A stretch of DNA of 64,000 nucleotides from an uncultured Armatimonadota bacterium. GTDB taxonomy: Bacteria > Armatimonadota > Fimbriimonadia > Fimbriimonadales > Fimbriimonadaceae. Where the stretch lies: the NCBI GenBank assembly GCA_903833215.1, contig CAILEM010000064.1, forward strand, positions 61,625 through 125,624, read 5' to 3'. Positions 31,449 through 39,074 of this stretch are shown piece by piece. Numbering within the stretch: the stretch's first letter is position 1; each line of letters starts with the position of its first letter. A program made the position numbers and the translations under genes. The notes under the pieces were generated by a model that was given only the letters and a program-made list of their open reading frames with translations, had not been told where the DNA came from and did not search any database.

Positions 31449-33476
31449 TTACCGCTTGCGAACCGCTGAGACTTCAACCTCAACTGCTGTCAGCGAGCAT
31501 GGCGGCAGGTTCAAAATGCCGTTCTGTACAGACAGCTTTCGAACCCCAACGGAGTTAGGTTGAATCTCGTTCGTAGCCTCTGCCGAAGGCCCGGTCAGAG
31601 TCCAAGCTTGAGAAGCTCCAGCCTTGTAGCCAGGAATCGCCAGCTCCGTCAGCACCTCCGACTTCAGGTCCTTGTTTGTGATGATGAGGAATAACTTTGT
31701 CTTGCTTGCGTTGCGACTAGCCGACACAGTCAGGACAGGCACGGCAGGCAAGCATTTACGAATGATTCGGGTGACGGTGACGTTCTTGTACCAAGCCGTT
31801 CCGGTTACCGGGCCAGTTCCTGCAAGGCGGCGGGCAACGATCTGGAGTTTCGTGGTGTCGACCAGCGTCGTGTAGACCGCCTCTACCTGTTTCCACCCGC
31901 TCGTTCCATTGACCGTTGTCGTGATCTCGGCAGAGTGGGTTTCCAGCCATCCGCGGCTGTCGCCGATCTGGTAGCAGGCACCATTTCCACTAGGCGGCAG
32001 GCCCTCTGTCTTCACCCAACCGGTGACCCGATAGGAGGTGCTGGGCAAAACCTTGGCCTCCACGACCGCGTGATAATAGTTCAAGTCGCCGGGGTTCTTG
32101 AAATCTACACGAAGCACACCTTTTTCTGTGGTTTGGCCCACACTTTTCACCGGCGTGATCTGCCATGCCGGAGTAACGAAAACCGATTCGAGATCGGTTG
32201 CCTTGGCCCCCGCCCCGACGTGGGGTTCGATGCCGATGGCAGCATCACCTTTCGTGTCGTAACTTGGGCAGGCAACTTTGGACTGCAGTAGTTCGGCCCC
32301 GAAGTGCTGGGCAAAGAGCTGGACGGCGTAGAACTGGGGACGCGGCACCAGAGTTTCACCCCGATTCGCGTTGCCTCGCACCATTCCCCAGTACTCGTTC
32401 GGAAATTCCCAGAAGTTGGCAAACGCGATGCCATTCTGCGGTCGCATCCATACGTGGATCATGTCGGCAACGACGAGCGCATTGCCTAGGCAGTGGCGGA
32501 ACGGTACGGGCTTGTCTTGAACAAAGCCGCCGTTGAACTCCGTGACGGCGACCGGAGTCGAATTTGAACCTGCTTTGGGCCCGCCAGTCGCTTTGGCAAC
32601 CATAGCTCTGAAGGAGTCTAGATAGTTCTGAATCTGATCTTCGCCGGCCAGTGCATTCTGGATAACATTCGGATTGGCTGAGGTTCCATCGTTGACGGAT
32701 GGAAGGTAAGAGTGGAAGATCGCGTAATCCATTGCACTTCCGATCTTTGTGGCGACCTTTGTTGGCCAACCATCGAGTCCCTGGAGTCCAGTCGCTACAA
32801 CGGCACCAAGTTGAATGCTTGGGTCCACCTCACGCATTGCCTTGCGATAGGCAATATACAGCGCGCCATATTGATCGGCAGTATAGGCGGGGGCGACTTT
32901 ACCCATGTCGTCGTTATTTCGGTGTGGTCCATGATCTGACTCGTTGCCGTACTCAAACCACTTCACATGCCAAGAACCAGGATGGCCGTCGGCTGCCCGC
33001 TTCGCCGCCCACGGGTGCTTTCCATCATTCGGGGCGTTGAGGTACTCGACCAGGTCGGCCGCCTCCTGCGGGGATCCAAAATATTCCGCAACTGTGATGA
33101 GTGGCTCAGCACCCAACGCTCGACAGGTTGCCAAATACTCTGGCAAACCGAAGAGTTGGTCAGGGCGACTCTCGATCGGTCCAATCGATCGCTTCCAGTC
33201 GTAAAGGTGGGTGGCACATCCGCCTGGCCACCGGGCGATCGTCAGGCCAGCCTGCTTTGCGAGAGCAACCATTCCAAGGACGGGTTGTTTCTTCGTCGGG
33301 TCCCACATCCCTTCCCCTTCGTTGGTGGCGAACGTCGATGTGTCCCCGTATCCATTCTTTTGGTAGGCCACCAAATTATTCCCATGGACAAAAGGATTGA
33401 CCGGCCCGAGGGACTTGGAAAAATCGACAGTGATGGTTGCGCCTTGAAAGACTAGTAAAGCAGCGACAGAAAGCAT
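31449..33476 (-). CDS. Exported GH51-like alpha-L-arabinofuranosidase with C-terminal binding module
   Basis: A 675-residue protein with a signal peptide (MLSVAALLVFQGA). The catalytic (beta/alpha)8 barrel shows TIARWPGGCATHLYDWKRSI, the acid/base E179 in KWFEYGNESDHG and the nucleophile E313 in PVAVTEFNGGF. Residues 440-590 look like a CBM4/CBM-type beta sandwich (LNYYHAVVEAKVLPSTSYRV; NGTSGWKQVEAVYTTLVDTT). A C-terminal Ig-like sheet completes the clan A arabinosidase layout. It would remove arabinose from arabinan or arabinoxylan outside the cell, complementing the cytoplasmic GH51 at 46747-48255. Confidence 0.85.
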   Translation of the reverse strand: MLSVAALLVFQGATITVDFSKSLGPVNPFVHGNNLVAYQKNGYGDTSTFATNEGEGMWDPTKKQPVLGMVALAKQAGLTIARWPGGCATHLYDWKRSIGPIESRPDQLFGLPEYLATCRALGAEPLITVAEYFGSPQEAADLVEYLNAPNDGKHPWAAKRAADGHPGSWHVKWFEYGNESDHGPHRNNDDMGKVAPAYTADQYGALYIAYRKAMREVDPSIQLGAVVATGLQGLDGWPTKVATKIGSAMDYAIFHSYLPSVNDGTSANPNVIQNALAGEDQIQNYLDSFRAMVAKATGGPKAGSNSTPVAVTEFNGGFVQDKPVPFRHCLGNALVVADMIHVWMRPQNGIAFANFWEFPNEYWGMVRGNANRGETLVPRPQFYAVQLFAQHFGAELLQSKVACPSYDTKGDAAIGIEPHVGAGAKATDLESVFVTPAWQITPVKSVGQTTEKGVLRVDFKNPGDLNYYHAVVEAKVLPSTSYRVTGWVKTEGLPPSGNGACYQIGDSRGWLETHSAEITTTVNGTSGWKQVEAVYTTLVDTTKLQIVARRLAGTGPVTGTAWYKNVTVTRIIRKCLPAVPVLTVSASRNASKTKLFLIITNKDLKSEVLTELAIPGYKAGASQAWTLTGPSAEATNEIQPNSVGVRKLSVQNGILNLPPCSLTAVEVEVSAVRKR

Positions 33477-33551
33477 AGGGTTAACCCATTTGACCTGGCT
33501 TCTTTGTTAGGGTTCAGTCACCCAACGTAGCCGAATGCAAAGACATGGGTG

Positions 33552-33557
33552 TAAGGT
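33552..33557 (+). promoter_or_regulatory. -10 element (TAAGGT) of a probable leaderless gene
   Basis: TAAGGT ends 7 nt before the ATG at 33565; no independent Shine-Dalgarno sequence. Confidence 0.4.
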
Positions 33558-33564
33558 GTAGCGC

Positions 33565-34032
33565 ATGGGACCCATGCAAGCTGCCACCGAAAGCATCGAA
33601 ACGGCCACTAACTTCTACACTCGAGACCTTGATGCACTGACTGAGGAGCAAATCCTCGGTTGTGCAGGAGGTGTTGCGCGAAAAGCAGTTGACTTCACTT
33701 ACGAGGTCGCCTTGATCAACATTCGCATTGCCTCAAGACTGAGAGGCGTAGAACCGCCAGCGTGGCCAGCGACGGAGGGCTTTGTGTCGGCGCCAGATGA
33801 ATTACTGAGCAAAGCCGCCATTCTTGAGTACTTCGCCGCTTCAACCGCTGAAATCCTAACTGCAGCCAAAGCGATTCCAGAAGAGGAAGCAGGCAAGCTC
33901 GTTGGCCCCGAAGGCAAGCAGGATCCAGCCTTCAAGATGGCTTCCTTCGCGGCAATGCACACGATGTACCACGACGCCCAACTCAACTTTATTCAGTCGC
34001 TCGCCGGAGACGGCGGCATGCACTGGTTCTGA
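33565..34032 (+). CDS. DinB-fold protein, paralogue of 9189-9674
   Basis: A 155-residue four-helix protein. The C-terminal helix MHTMYHDAQLNFIQSLAGDG ends with MHWF, almost the same as the signature of the other DinB protein in this window, so the two are paralogues. The N-terminal helices are different (FTYEVALINIRIASRLRG). The role is unknown; members bind a metal with histidines and may act with low-molecular-weight thiols. It stands alone, 36 bases before the esterase gene, possibly cotranscribed. Confidence 0.78.
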   Translation: MGPMQAATESIETATNFYTRDLDALTEEQILGCAGGVARKAVDFTYEVALINIRIASRLRGVEPPAWPATEGFVSAPDELLSKAAILEYFAASTAEILTAAKAIPEEEAGKLVGPEGKQDPAFKMASFAAMHTMYHDAQLNFIQSLAGDGGMHWF

Positions 34033-34068
34033 TCCGACGGTGATTTTGAAGGGTAACCTGAAGTTGCA

Positions 34069-35370
34069 ATGATGCACCTTCAGGTTCTTTTTTCGGCACT
34101 CGTGGGGTTCGCTGGCCTCGGGTCAGCACAAACAGCAGATACTCCCGAAATCGTGTTGGGAAGACTCAATTCGCGAGTCGATTCACTTCTCAAGAAAGAA
34201 CCACCTGCCCTTTTTGCCTGGCACCTTCGCTCCCTAAATGCACTTGCAATGTCTGAGTACTCAAAGTTAGGTATTCAGTCTGTAACGCCCCTAAGGCGTG
34301 CTTCGGTCGATCGAACGAAGGAGTTCGTCGATTACGTTGGGGTGATCGAAAAGGGCCTTGAGCGAGATCGATCCAATCCAGATGATTGCCTCAAGAACGG
34401 AAGAAGCGCGCTCATTCTCGCCAGGGCATCGGCAACCGATGGCTCGCTCCAATACATGATGGTCGACCTTCCAAAGAATTGGGATCCAAAGAAGGAATAT
34501 CCTTTAGTTGTCGCCCTACACGGATCTGGACCGGATAATCCGCTAGCCTATCCCAGTTTTGCATTTGGTCCAATGCCTGCTCCCAAGCCCGACGCAACTC
34601 CAGGGGCGAGCGACGGCATGATCCACCTCACCCCTTGGGGACGTGGGAATCGCTCATGGCGCGGCGATGCCGAAAACGATCTTTGGGAAGCCATCAGTCT
34701 GCTAAAAACCTTCTGCAAACTCGATCCAGATCGCTGGTACATCAGCGGCCATTCTTCGGGTGCCGACGGTACCTGGGCGATTGCCCAGCACACACCCGAC
34801 CTGTGGGCTGCTGTCGGAATTCAATCAGGAAGCATGCTTGAAGGCCGTCCAGAGTGGGGCCTGATCCCGAATATGAGCTACCTGCCAGTTTATTTTTTGA
34901 TTGGGGAGAAGGACGCTTTGCCTTATCGCGTGCCTGACATGAAGGAAGCCTATAAGATCATGTCGAAGCTCGGCGATGATACCAAGCTCTCGATTCTCCC
35001 TGGCGTCGGTCACTATCCGTTGACAGATGAAGGCCTGAACAATCAAATGGCATGGATGGTAGCCCACGCTCGCAAGCGACCGAACCAGTTCACATTCACC
35101 ATCGATCAATCGGCCCATCCCGGTGTCTGGGGAATCACGGTCCCATTCCAGCAGATTCACCGACGTCTTTTGATGCAACCCTGGCCCAGCTTCGAATGCA
35201 AGATTGACGGGCAGGACGTCCACATCAAGACAAAGCACATCAAAGAGCTACGCCTCAACCTTGGAAAGTCCGGCTTACAGATGGCTGGAGACATCAGGGT
35301 CTGGGTGAATGGCAAGACTGTCCACGATGGTCCAGTTCCGTCCGAAACCATAAGAGTGGACAAGGTCTAG
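34069..35370 (+). CDS. Exported alpha/beta-hydrolase (esterase/peptidase-like)
   Basis: A 433-residue protein with a signal peptide (MMHLQVLFSALVGFAGLGSA). The alpha/beta-hydrolase core starts at KEYPLVVALHGSGPDNP. It carries the nucleophile elbow WYISGHSSGADGTWAIA (Ser near 228), the acid in YFLIGEKDALPY (Asp near 282) and His in LPGVGHYPL (near 313). A C-terminal beta-sandwich of about 80 residues follows (FTIDQSAHPGVWGITV), seen in PHB-depolymerase/feruloyl-esterase-like secreted enzymes. It could deacylate plant polysaccharides. TAACCT ends 9 nt upstream of the ATG. The stop abuts that of the convergent sialidase-like gene. Confidence 0.82.
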   Translation: MMHLQVLFSALVGFAGLGSAQTADTPEIVLGRLNSRVDSLLKKEPPALFAWHLRSLNALAMSEYSKLGIQSVTPLRRASVDRTKEFVDYVGVIEKGLERDRSNPDDCLKNGRSALILARASATDGSLQYMMVDLPKNWDPKKEYPLVVALHGSGPDNPLAYPSFAFGPMPAPKPDATPGASDGMIHLTPWGRGNRSWRGDAENDLWEAISLLKTFCKLDPDRWYISGHSSGADGTWAIAQHTPDLWAAVGIQSGSMLEGRPEWGLIPNMSYLPVYFLIGEKDALPYRVPDMKEAYKIMSKLGDDTKLSILPGVGHYPLTDEGLNNQMAWMVAHARKRPNQFTFTIDQSAHPGVWGITVPFQQIHRRLLMQPWPSFECKIDGQDVHIKTKHIKELRLNLGKSGLQMAGDIRVWVNGKTVHDGPVPSETIRVDKV

Positions 35371-36339
35371 CTAGGGTAGACCGAGTGTTTTGGGATCGAC
35401 AACGACGTGCTTGACCCTTGTGCGGTGCCAGGTGTATGTGATGTGCACCAGACCGTCCGAAGATTGAATCACCGTCGGGTAGCTGTACTCGCCTGGTTGG
35501 TCCTCGAGAGTCAGCACGGATGTCCAGTGTTCAGCATCCTTTGACAACGCAACGTTAAGGGGCGTTCGAGCCGTTGTCGAGTTGTTGAAGACCAACAAGA
35601 ATCGACCGTCTTTCAAGGTGATCGCGTCCGTGCCCGAATTGGGATTCAGGACATCCAGTAAGCGCATTTCACTCCATGTCTTGCCCAAGTCGAGACTGTC
35701 GATCGAGAACAGTCGGCCTTGTTGGGTCCTGCCGATTGCCCAAAAGTGGCTTCCCTCCCGCCTCAGGATGCTTGGTTGAATGGCACCAATGACTTTTCCG
35801 TCATTGAGAGGCGGTGTCGAGTGCCACGTCTTGCCGAGGTCATGCGTGAACTCAAAATGCACTCGCCAGCCGTGGTCCTCGGAACTTGAGGGACAGACGA
35901 GCGTTCCATCCAATAGTTCGATGGGTCTGTTCTTGATGGGCCCGAGAATTCCTTCCGGGAGGCGCGTGGGGGAATCCCATGTTTTGCCACCATCCGTTGA
36001 CCGTATCAACATGCCCCACCAAGTTGAGGGCCCCGTGCCAACTTTGTAAAACAAATGCAACGGACCGTTCTTGGGTTGGAACAGCACCGGGTTGTAGCAC
36101 GAATACTTCCGCTTACCATCGGGGTTGCCATTCACCACCTCAATCGGAGCAGTCCACTTTCCATTTACACTTCGGGAAAGCCAGATGCCGACATCAGGAT
36201 CGCTCTCAGCGGTCCCGCCAAACCAGGCAGCCGCCAGGACGCCAGGCGCGATCTCTGTGATGGTCGATGCGTGGCATGACGGCGTCGGCGGAATTGTGTA
36301 AATAAACTCGGAGTGAATCACAGCAGGAGAGATCAGCAT
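35371..36339 (-). CDS. Sialidase-fold (BNR-repeat) protein
   Basis: A 322-residue six-blade propeller of the exo-alpha-sialidase/neuraminidase-like superfamily. Asp-box repeats are visible: STDGGKTWDSP, THDLGKTWHST, SLDLGKTWSEM and the degenerate SKDAEHWTS. The start SCHASTITEIAPGVLAAAWF is the usual RIP-like opening of this family, with HAS in place of an arginine-containing RIP motif. It has no clear signal peptide, so it may be cytoplasmic or use a different start. The substrate may be a sialic-acid-like or other glycoside; the catalytic tyrosine/arginine triad cannot be assigned by eye. The gene converges on the esterase with no gap. Confidence 0.8.
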   Translation of the reverse strand: MLISPAVIHSEFIYTIPPTPSCHASTITEIAPGVLAAAWFGGTAESDPDVGIWLSRSVNGKWTAPIEVVNGNPDGKRKYSCYNPVLFQPKNGPLHLFYKVGTGPSTWWGMLIRSTDGGKTWDSPTRLPEGILGPIKNRPIELLDGTLVCPSSSEDHGWRVHFEFTHDLGKTWHSTPPLNDGKVIGAIQPSILRREGSHFWAIGRTQQGRLFSIDSLDLGKTWSEMRLLDVLNPNSGTDAITLKDGRFLLVFNNSTTARTPLNVALSKDAEHWTSVLTLEDQPGEYSYPTVIQSSDGLVHITYTWHRTRVKHVVVDPKTLGLP

Positions 36340-36373
36340 GAGATGATGCTTAGTCTGCCATAATGGAAAAGTC

Positions 36374-36452
36374 GTCGAGGGGCGCTGCGATCCAGGAAGT
36401 GCTGGACCAGGCTCGGCGAGCCCTGGATTTGCCAGGGAGACAACGGCGCTCG
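36374..36452 (+). promoter_or_regulatory. SAH riboswitch
   Basis: The aptamer consensus is recognisable in order: CGAGGGGCGCTGCGA (36376-36390), a variable hairpin, CCAGGCTCGG (36407-36416) and the AACGGCGCTC that closes P1 and the pseudoknot (36442-36451). It binds S-adenosylhomocysteine and turns on downstream genes when SAH is high. It lies upstream of ahcY, the usual target. Confidence 0.9.
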
Positions 36453-36486
36453 TGAGCTTAACAAAGTGGCTTGCGAGCGCTTTTTT
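36446..36486 (+). terminator. Riboswitch-controlled intrinsic terminator
   Basis: GCGCTCGTGA (36446-36455) pairs with TTGCGAGCGC (36471-36480), followed by six T. The 5' arm is the same GGCGCTC that the SAH aptamer needs, so aptamer folding and termination are mutually exclusive, consistent with an ON switch. Confidence 0.85.
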
Positions 36487-36515
36487 GCGTTTGAAGCCGC
36501 TGACTGGAAAATCCT

Positions 36516-37931
36516 ATGAATAGCGTCCAAAACCCAATTAAAACAGACTTTCACGTTGCCGATTTAGGCTTGGCCGGATGGGGTCGCAAAGAGATCCGTA
36601 TCGCCGAGACCGAAATGCCGGGCCTTATGGCCATCCGAGAAGAGCTTGCTCCTTCCCAGCCACTCAAGGGTGCTCGCATCGCTGGCTCTCTCCACATGAC
36701 CATCCAAACTGCCGTTCTCATTGAAACCCTCAATGAACTCGGTGCCGACGTTCGCTGGGCAAGCTGCAACATCTTCAGCACCCAAGATCATGCCGCAGCC
36801 GCGATCGCCGAAGGCGGCACGCCAGTATTCGCGTTCAAGGGCGAAAGCCTTGAAGAGTATTGGGAGTTCACCCATCGAATCTTTGAGTGGAGCGATGGCG
36901 GAACGCCAAACCTGATCCTCGACGATGGTGGCGATGCGACGCTCCTCATTCTGCTGGGAAGCCGAGCCGAAAGCGATCCGAGCCTCGTTGAGAATCCAAC
37001 CAACGAAGAAGAGACCGCTCTTTATGGCTGCATCAAGAAGCGAATCGTTGAAAAGCCCGGTTTCTATTCCGCGATCCTGAAGAATATTCTCGGGGTTAGC
37101 GAAGAGACCACAACCGGTGTTCACCGCCTCTATCAGCTCCAAAAAGAAGGCCGACTTCCCTTCCCAGCGTTCAACGTGAATGACAGCGTAACCAAGTCGA
37201 AGTTCGACAATCTCTACGGTTGCCGAGAGAGCTTGGTCGACGCGATCAAGCGAGCCACTGACGTGATGATCGCCGGAAAAGTCGCCGTCGTCTGCGGTTA
37301 TGGCGATGTGGGTAAGGGCAGCGCTCAGGCTCTGCGCGCGCTCAGCGCCCAGGTTTGGGTCACTGAAGTCGACCCGATCTGCGCATTGCAGGCGGCCATG
37401 GAGGGTTACCGAGTTGTAGCGCTCGAAGACGTCGCAAGTCAGGGCGACATCTTTGTGACTTGCACCGGAAACCACCATGTCATCACCCACGACATCCTCG
37501 CGAAGATGAAGGACCAGGCGATCGTATGCAATATCGGTCACTTCGATAGCGAGATCGACATCGCTTCGCTTGCAGGTTACGAATGGGAAGAGATCAAGCC
37601 ACAGGTCGATCACGTGATCTTCCCCGACGGCAAGCGAATCATCCTTCTCGCGAAGGGTCGATTGGTCAACCTCGGCTGCGGAACCGGCCACCCGTCCTAC
37701 GTTATGTCGTCGAGCTTCGCCAACCAGGTCATGGCTCAGATCGAGCTTTGGGCAAAGCGAGGCGAGTATGCCCCCGGCGTCTACGTCCTCCCCAAGATCC
37801 TTGACGAGAAGGTTGCTCGACTTCAGCTCAAGAAGCTGAATGCGAAGCTCACCGTCCTCCGAGAAGATCAGGCCGCTTACATCGGCGTATCAGTCGAAGG
37901 GCCTTACAAAGCCGAGACTTATCGGTACTAG
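36516..37931 (+). CDS. ahcY: Adenosylhomocysteinase
   Basis: A 471-residue cytoplasmic enzyme that hydrolyses S-adenosylhomocysteine to adenosine and homocysteine with tightly bound NAD+. Highly conserved text includes [91 protein letters not shown] and the Rossmann loop [15 protein letters not shown]. The C-terminal [27 protein letters not shown] carries the tail Lys/Tyr that cap NAD. It sits alone under an SAH riboswitch. Homocysteine made here is a possible acceptor for the corrinoid operon at 12.6-21.1 kb. Confidence 0.98.
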   Translation: MNSVQNPIKTDFHVADLGLAGWGRKEIRIAETEMPGLMAIREELAPSQPLKGARIAGSLHMTIQTAVLIETLNELGADVRWASCNIFSTQDHAAAAIAEGGTPVFAFKGESLEEYWEFTHRIFEWSDGGTPNLILDDGGDATLLILLGSRAESDPSLVENPTNEEETALYGCIKKRIVEKPGFYSAILKNILGVSEETTTGVHRLYQLQKEGRLPFPAFNVNDSVTKSKFDNLYGCRESLVDAIKRATDVMIAGKVAVVCGYGDVGKGSAQALRALSAQVWVTEVDPICALQAAMEGYRVVALEDVASQGDIFVTCTGNHHVITHDILAKMKDQAIVCNIGHFDSEIDIASLAGYEWEEIKPQVDHVIFPDGKRIILLAKGRLVNLGCGTGHPSYVMSSSFANQVMAQIELWAKRGEYAPGVYVLPKILDEKVARLQLKKLNAKLTVLREDQAAYIGVSVEGPYKAETYRY

Positions 37932-37943
37932 GAACTAGTATCG

Positions 37944-38323
37944 AGCCTCCAGACCGAGTCTGGAGGTTCGAACGAGTTACTCGGAAGGCAAACCTCTCAG
38001 TCAACTCCCTCGATGATGCCTCCAGCCGAAGCCAACGGCGGAGCCTGGAGGCTATCCATCACGTACTTCGGCTGGGGGCCCCTCAGTCACCCTACACGAT
38101 GATGCCTCCAGCCGAAGCCAACGGCGGAGCCTGGAGGCTCCTATAGAGTGCTTGGCAGGCGTTCGGCACGTTCGCTTTCGGAAGCAGGTGGTTGGGAGCC
38201 TCTAGGCTCCACTTCTTTCCGGATAGAGGCATCGTCGTTACGTGTCTTCGGTGGTTTCGCCTGCCGAAGTAGGTGGTTTATAGCCTCCAGGCTCCGCTAT
38301 CGCTTCGGCTGGAGGCATCATCG
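37944..38323. repeat. Cluster of REP/MITE-like hairpins (GCCTCCAG...CTGGAGGC)
   Basis: Two identical 43-bp copies lie at 38011-38053 and 38097-38139. Two inverted copies lie at 38196-38237 (diverged) and 38282-38323. Each can fold through GCCTCCAG/CTGGAGGC. A shorter hairpin (CCTCCAGACCGAGTCTGGAGG) precedes them at 37947. The gap 37932-38380 contains no gene. Confidence 0.85.
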
Positions 38324-38380
38324 CAAGGCGAGATTATAGGTTCAGACCTGCCAGCCGATTTCGCTAGCCGTTCTTCGACC

Positions 38381-38896
38381 TCAGTTCGACTTCTTATAGT
38401 CGTTGTGGAACAGTTCCTGCCAGGCGTCACCGGCTTTCATTTCTAGCTTATAGTTGATCGCAGTGTCCGAAACCTTTTCGTAAGTGGCTTTCATGACAGG
38501 GGCGTTGGGATTGGTGGGCTTGCTTAGCATGACCAAAATGTTCCCAGTCAGGGTGCCTTCTAGGTGAGTTGGCGTGCTGGAGGTGTCGTTGAACCACCAC
38601 GCGTTGAAGGTGTTTGTTTTCGCGTCAAAACTGATGAAGTGGTGCGTCTCGGTTGGCTTGCGGCCGGGCAACGTTGTCGAGAGTTCTTCTTGGAGGTAAC
38701 GCCCTCCGAAAGCATGCACCTTAACCGTGATGTCCCCGACCATTGGGGCACCTGGATTGTTGAAATTCTGCTTGCCGCTCCAATTTCCGATCAGGAAGTC
38801 GAGGCTCTTCAACTGGAGGGGCCCCTCCTTTCCGTGTCCTTGAGCGAAGGAGATCGAAGCGATGGCGATGAGCAAAGCTGACAAAGTTGTCTTCAT
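38381..38896 (-). CDS. DUF1579-like exported protein
   Basis: ATG 38896 is preceded by GGAGG at 7-nt spacing; the frame is open to 38923. It encodes 171 residues with a signal peptide (MKTTLSALLIAIASISFAQG). The mature part has the DUF1579 lipocalin-like pattern LDFLIGNWSGKQNF, FGGRYLQEEL, KPTETHHFISFDAKTNTFNA and WWFNDTSSTPTHLEGTL. The ligand or role is unknown. It stands alone downstream of the REP cluster. Confidence 0.8.
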   Translation of the reverse strand: MKTTLSALLIAIASISFAQGHGKEGPLQLKSLDFLIGNWSGKQNFNNPGAPMVGDITVKVHAFGGRYLQEELSTTLPGRKPTETHHFISFDAKTNTFNAWWFNDTSSTPTHLEGTLTGNILVMLSKPTNPNAPVMKATYEKVSDTAINYKLEMKAGDAWQELFHNDYKKSN

Positions 38897-39074
38897 ATAA
38901 AACCTCCGGGGGTGGAAGATCACTAACCTACCTCAACCTGCATTTCATGGCAAGTAAGACTTAAACAAGGCCACCTAACACACGGTCGACACCCTTCATT
39001 CGTGTGTCGATGAAAAGGTCGCTACAGGTTCAAAGAATTTCTGCTTTATCGTTTCAGCATATTCTGCTAATGTA

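Noticed and set aside
36564..37691. 375-residue minus-strand frame opposite ahcY
   Set aside because: It is a shadow: ahcY on the other strand is highly conserved over the whole length, and the antisense product shows no family pattern.
37944..38323. CRISPR array
   Set aside because: Repeats are few, in both orientations, and without regular spacers; they are REP-like hairpins.
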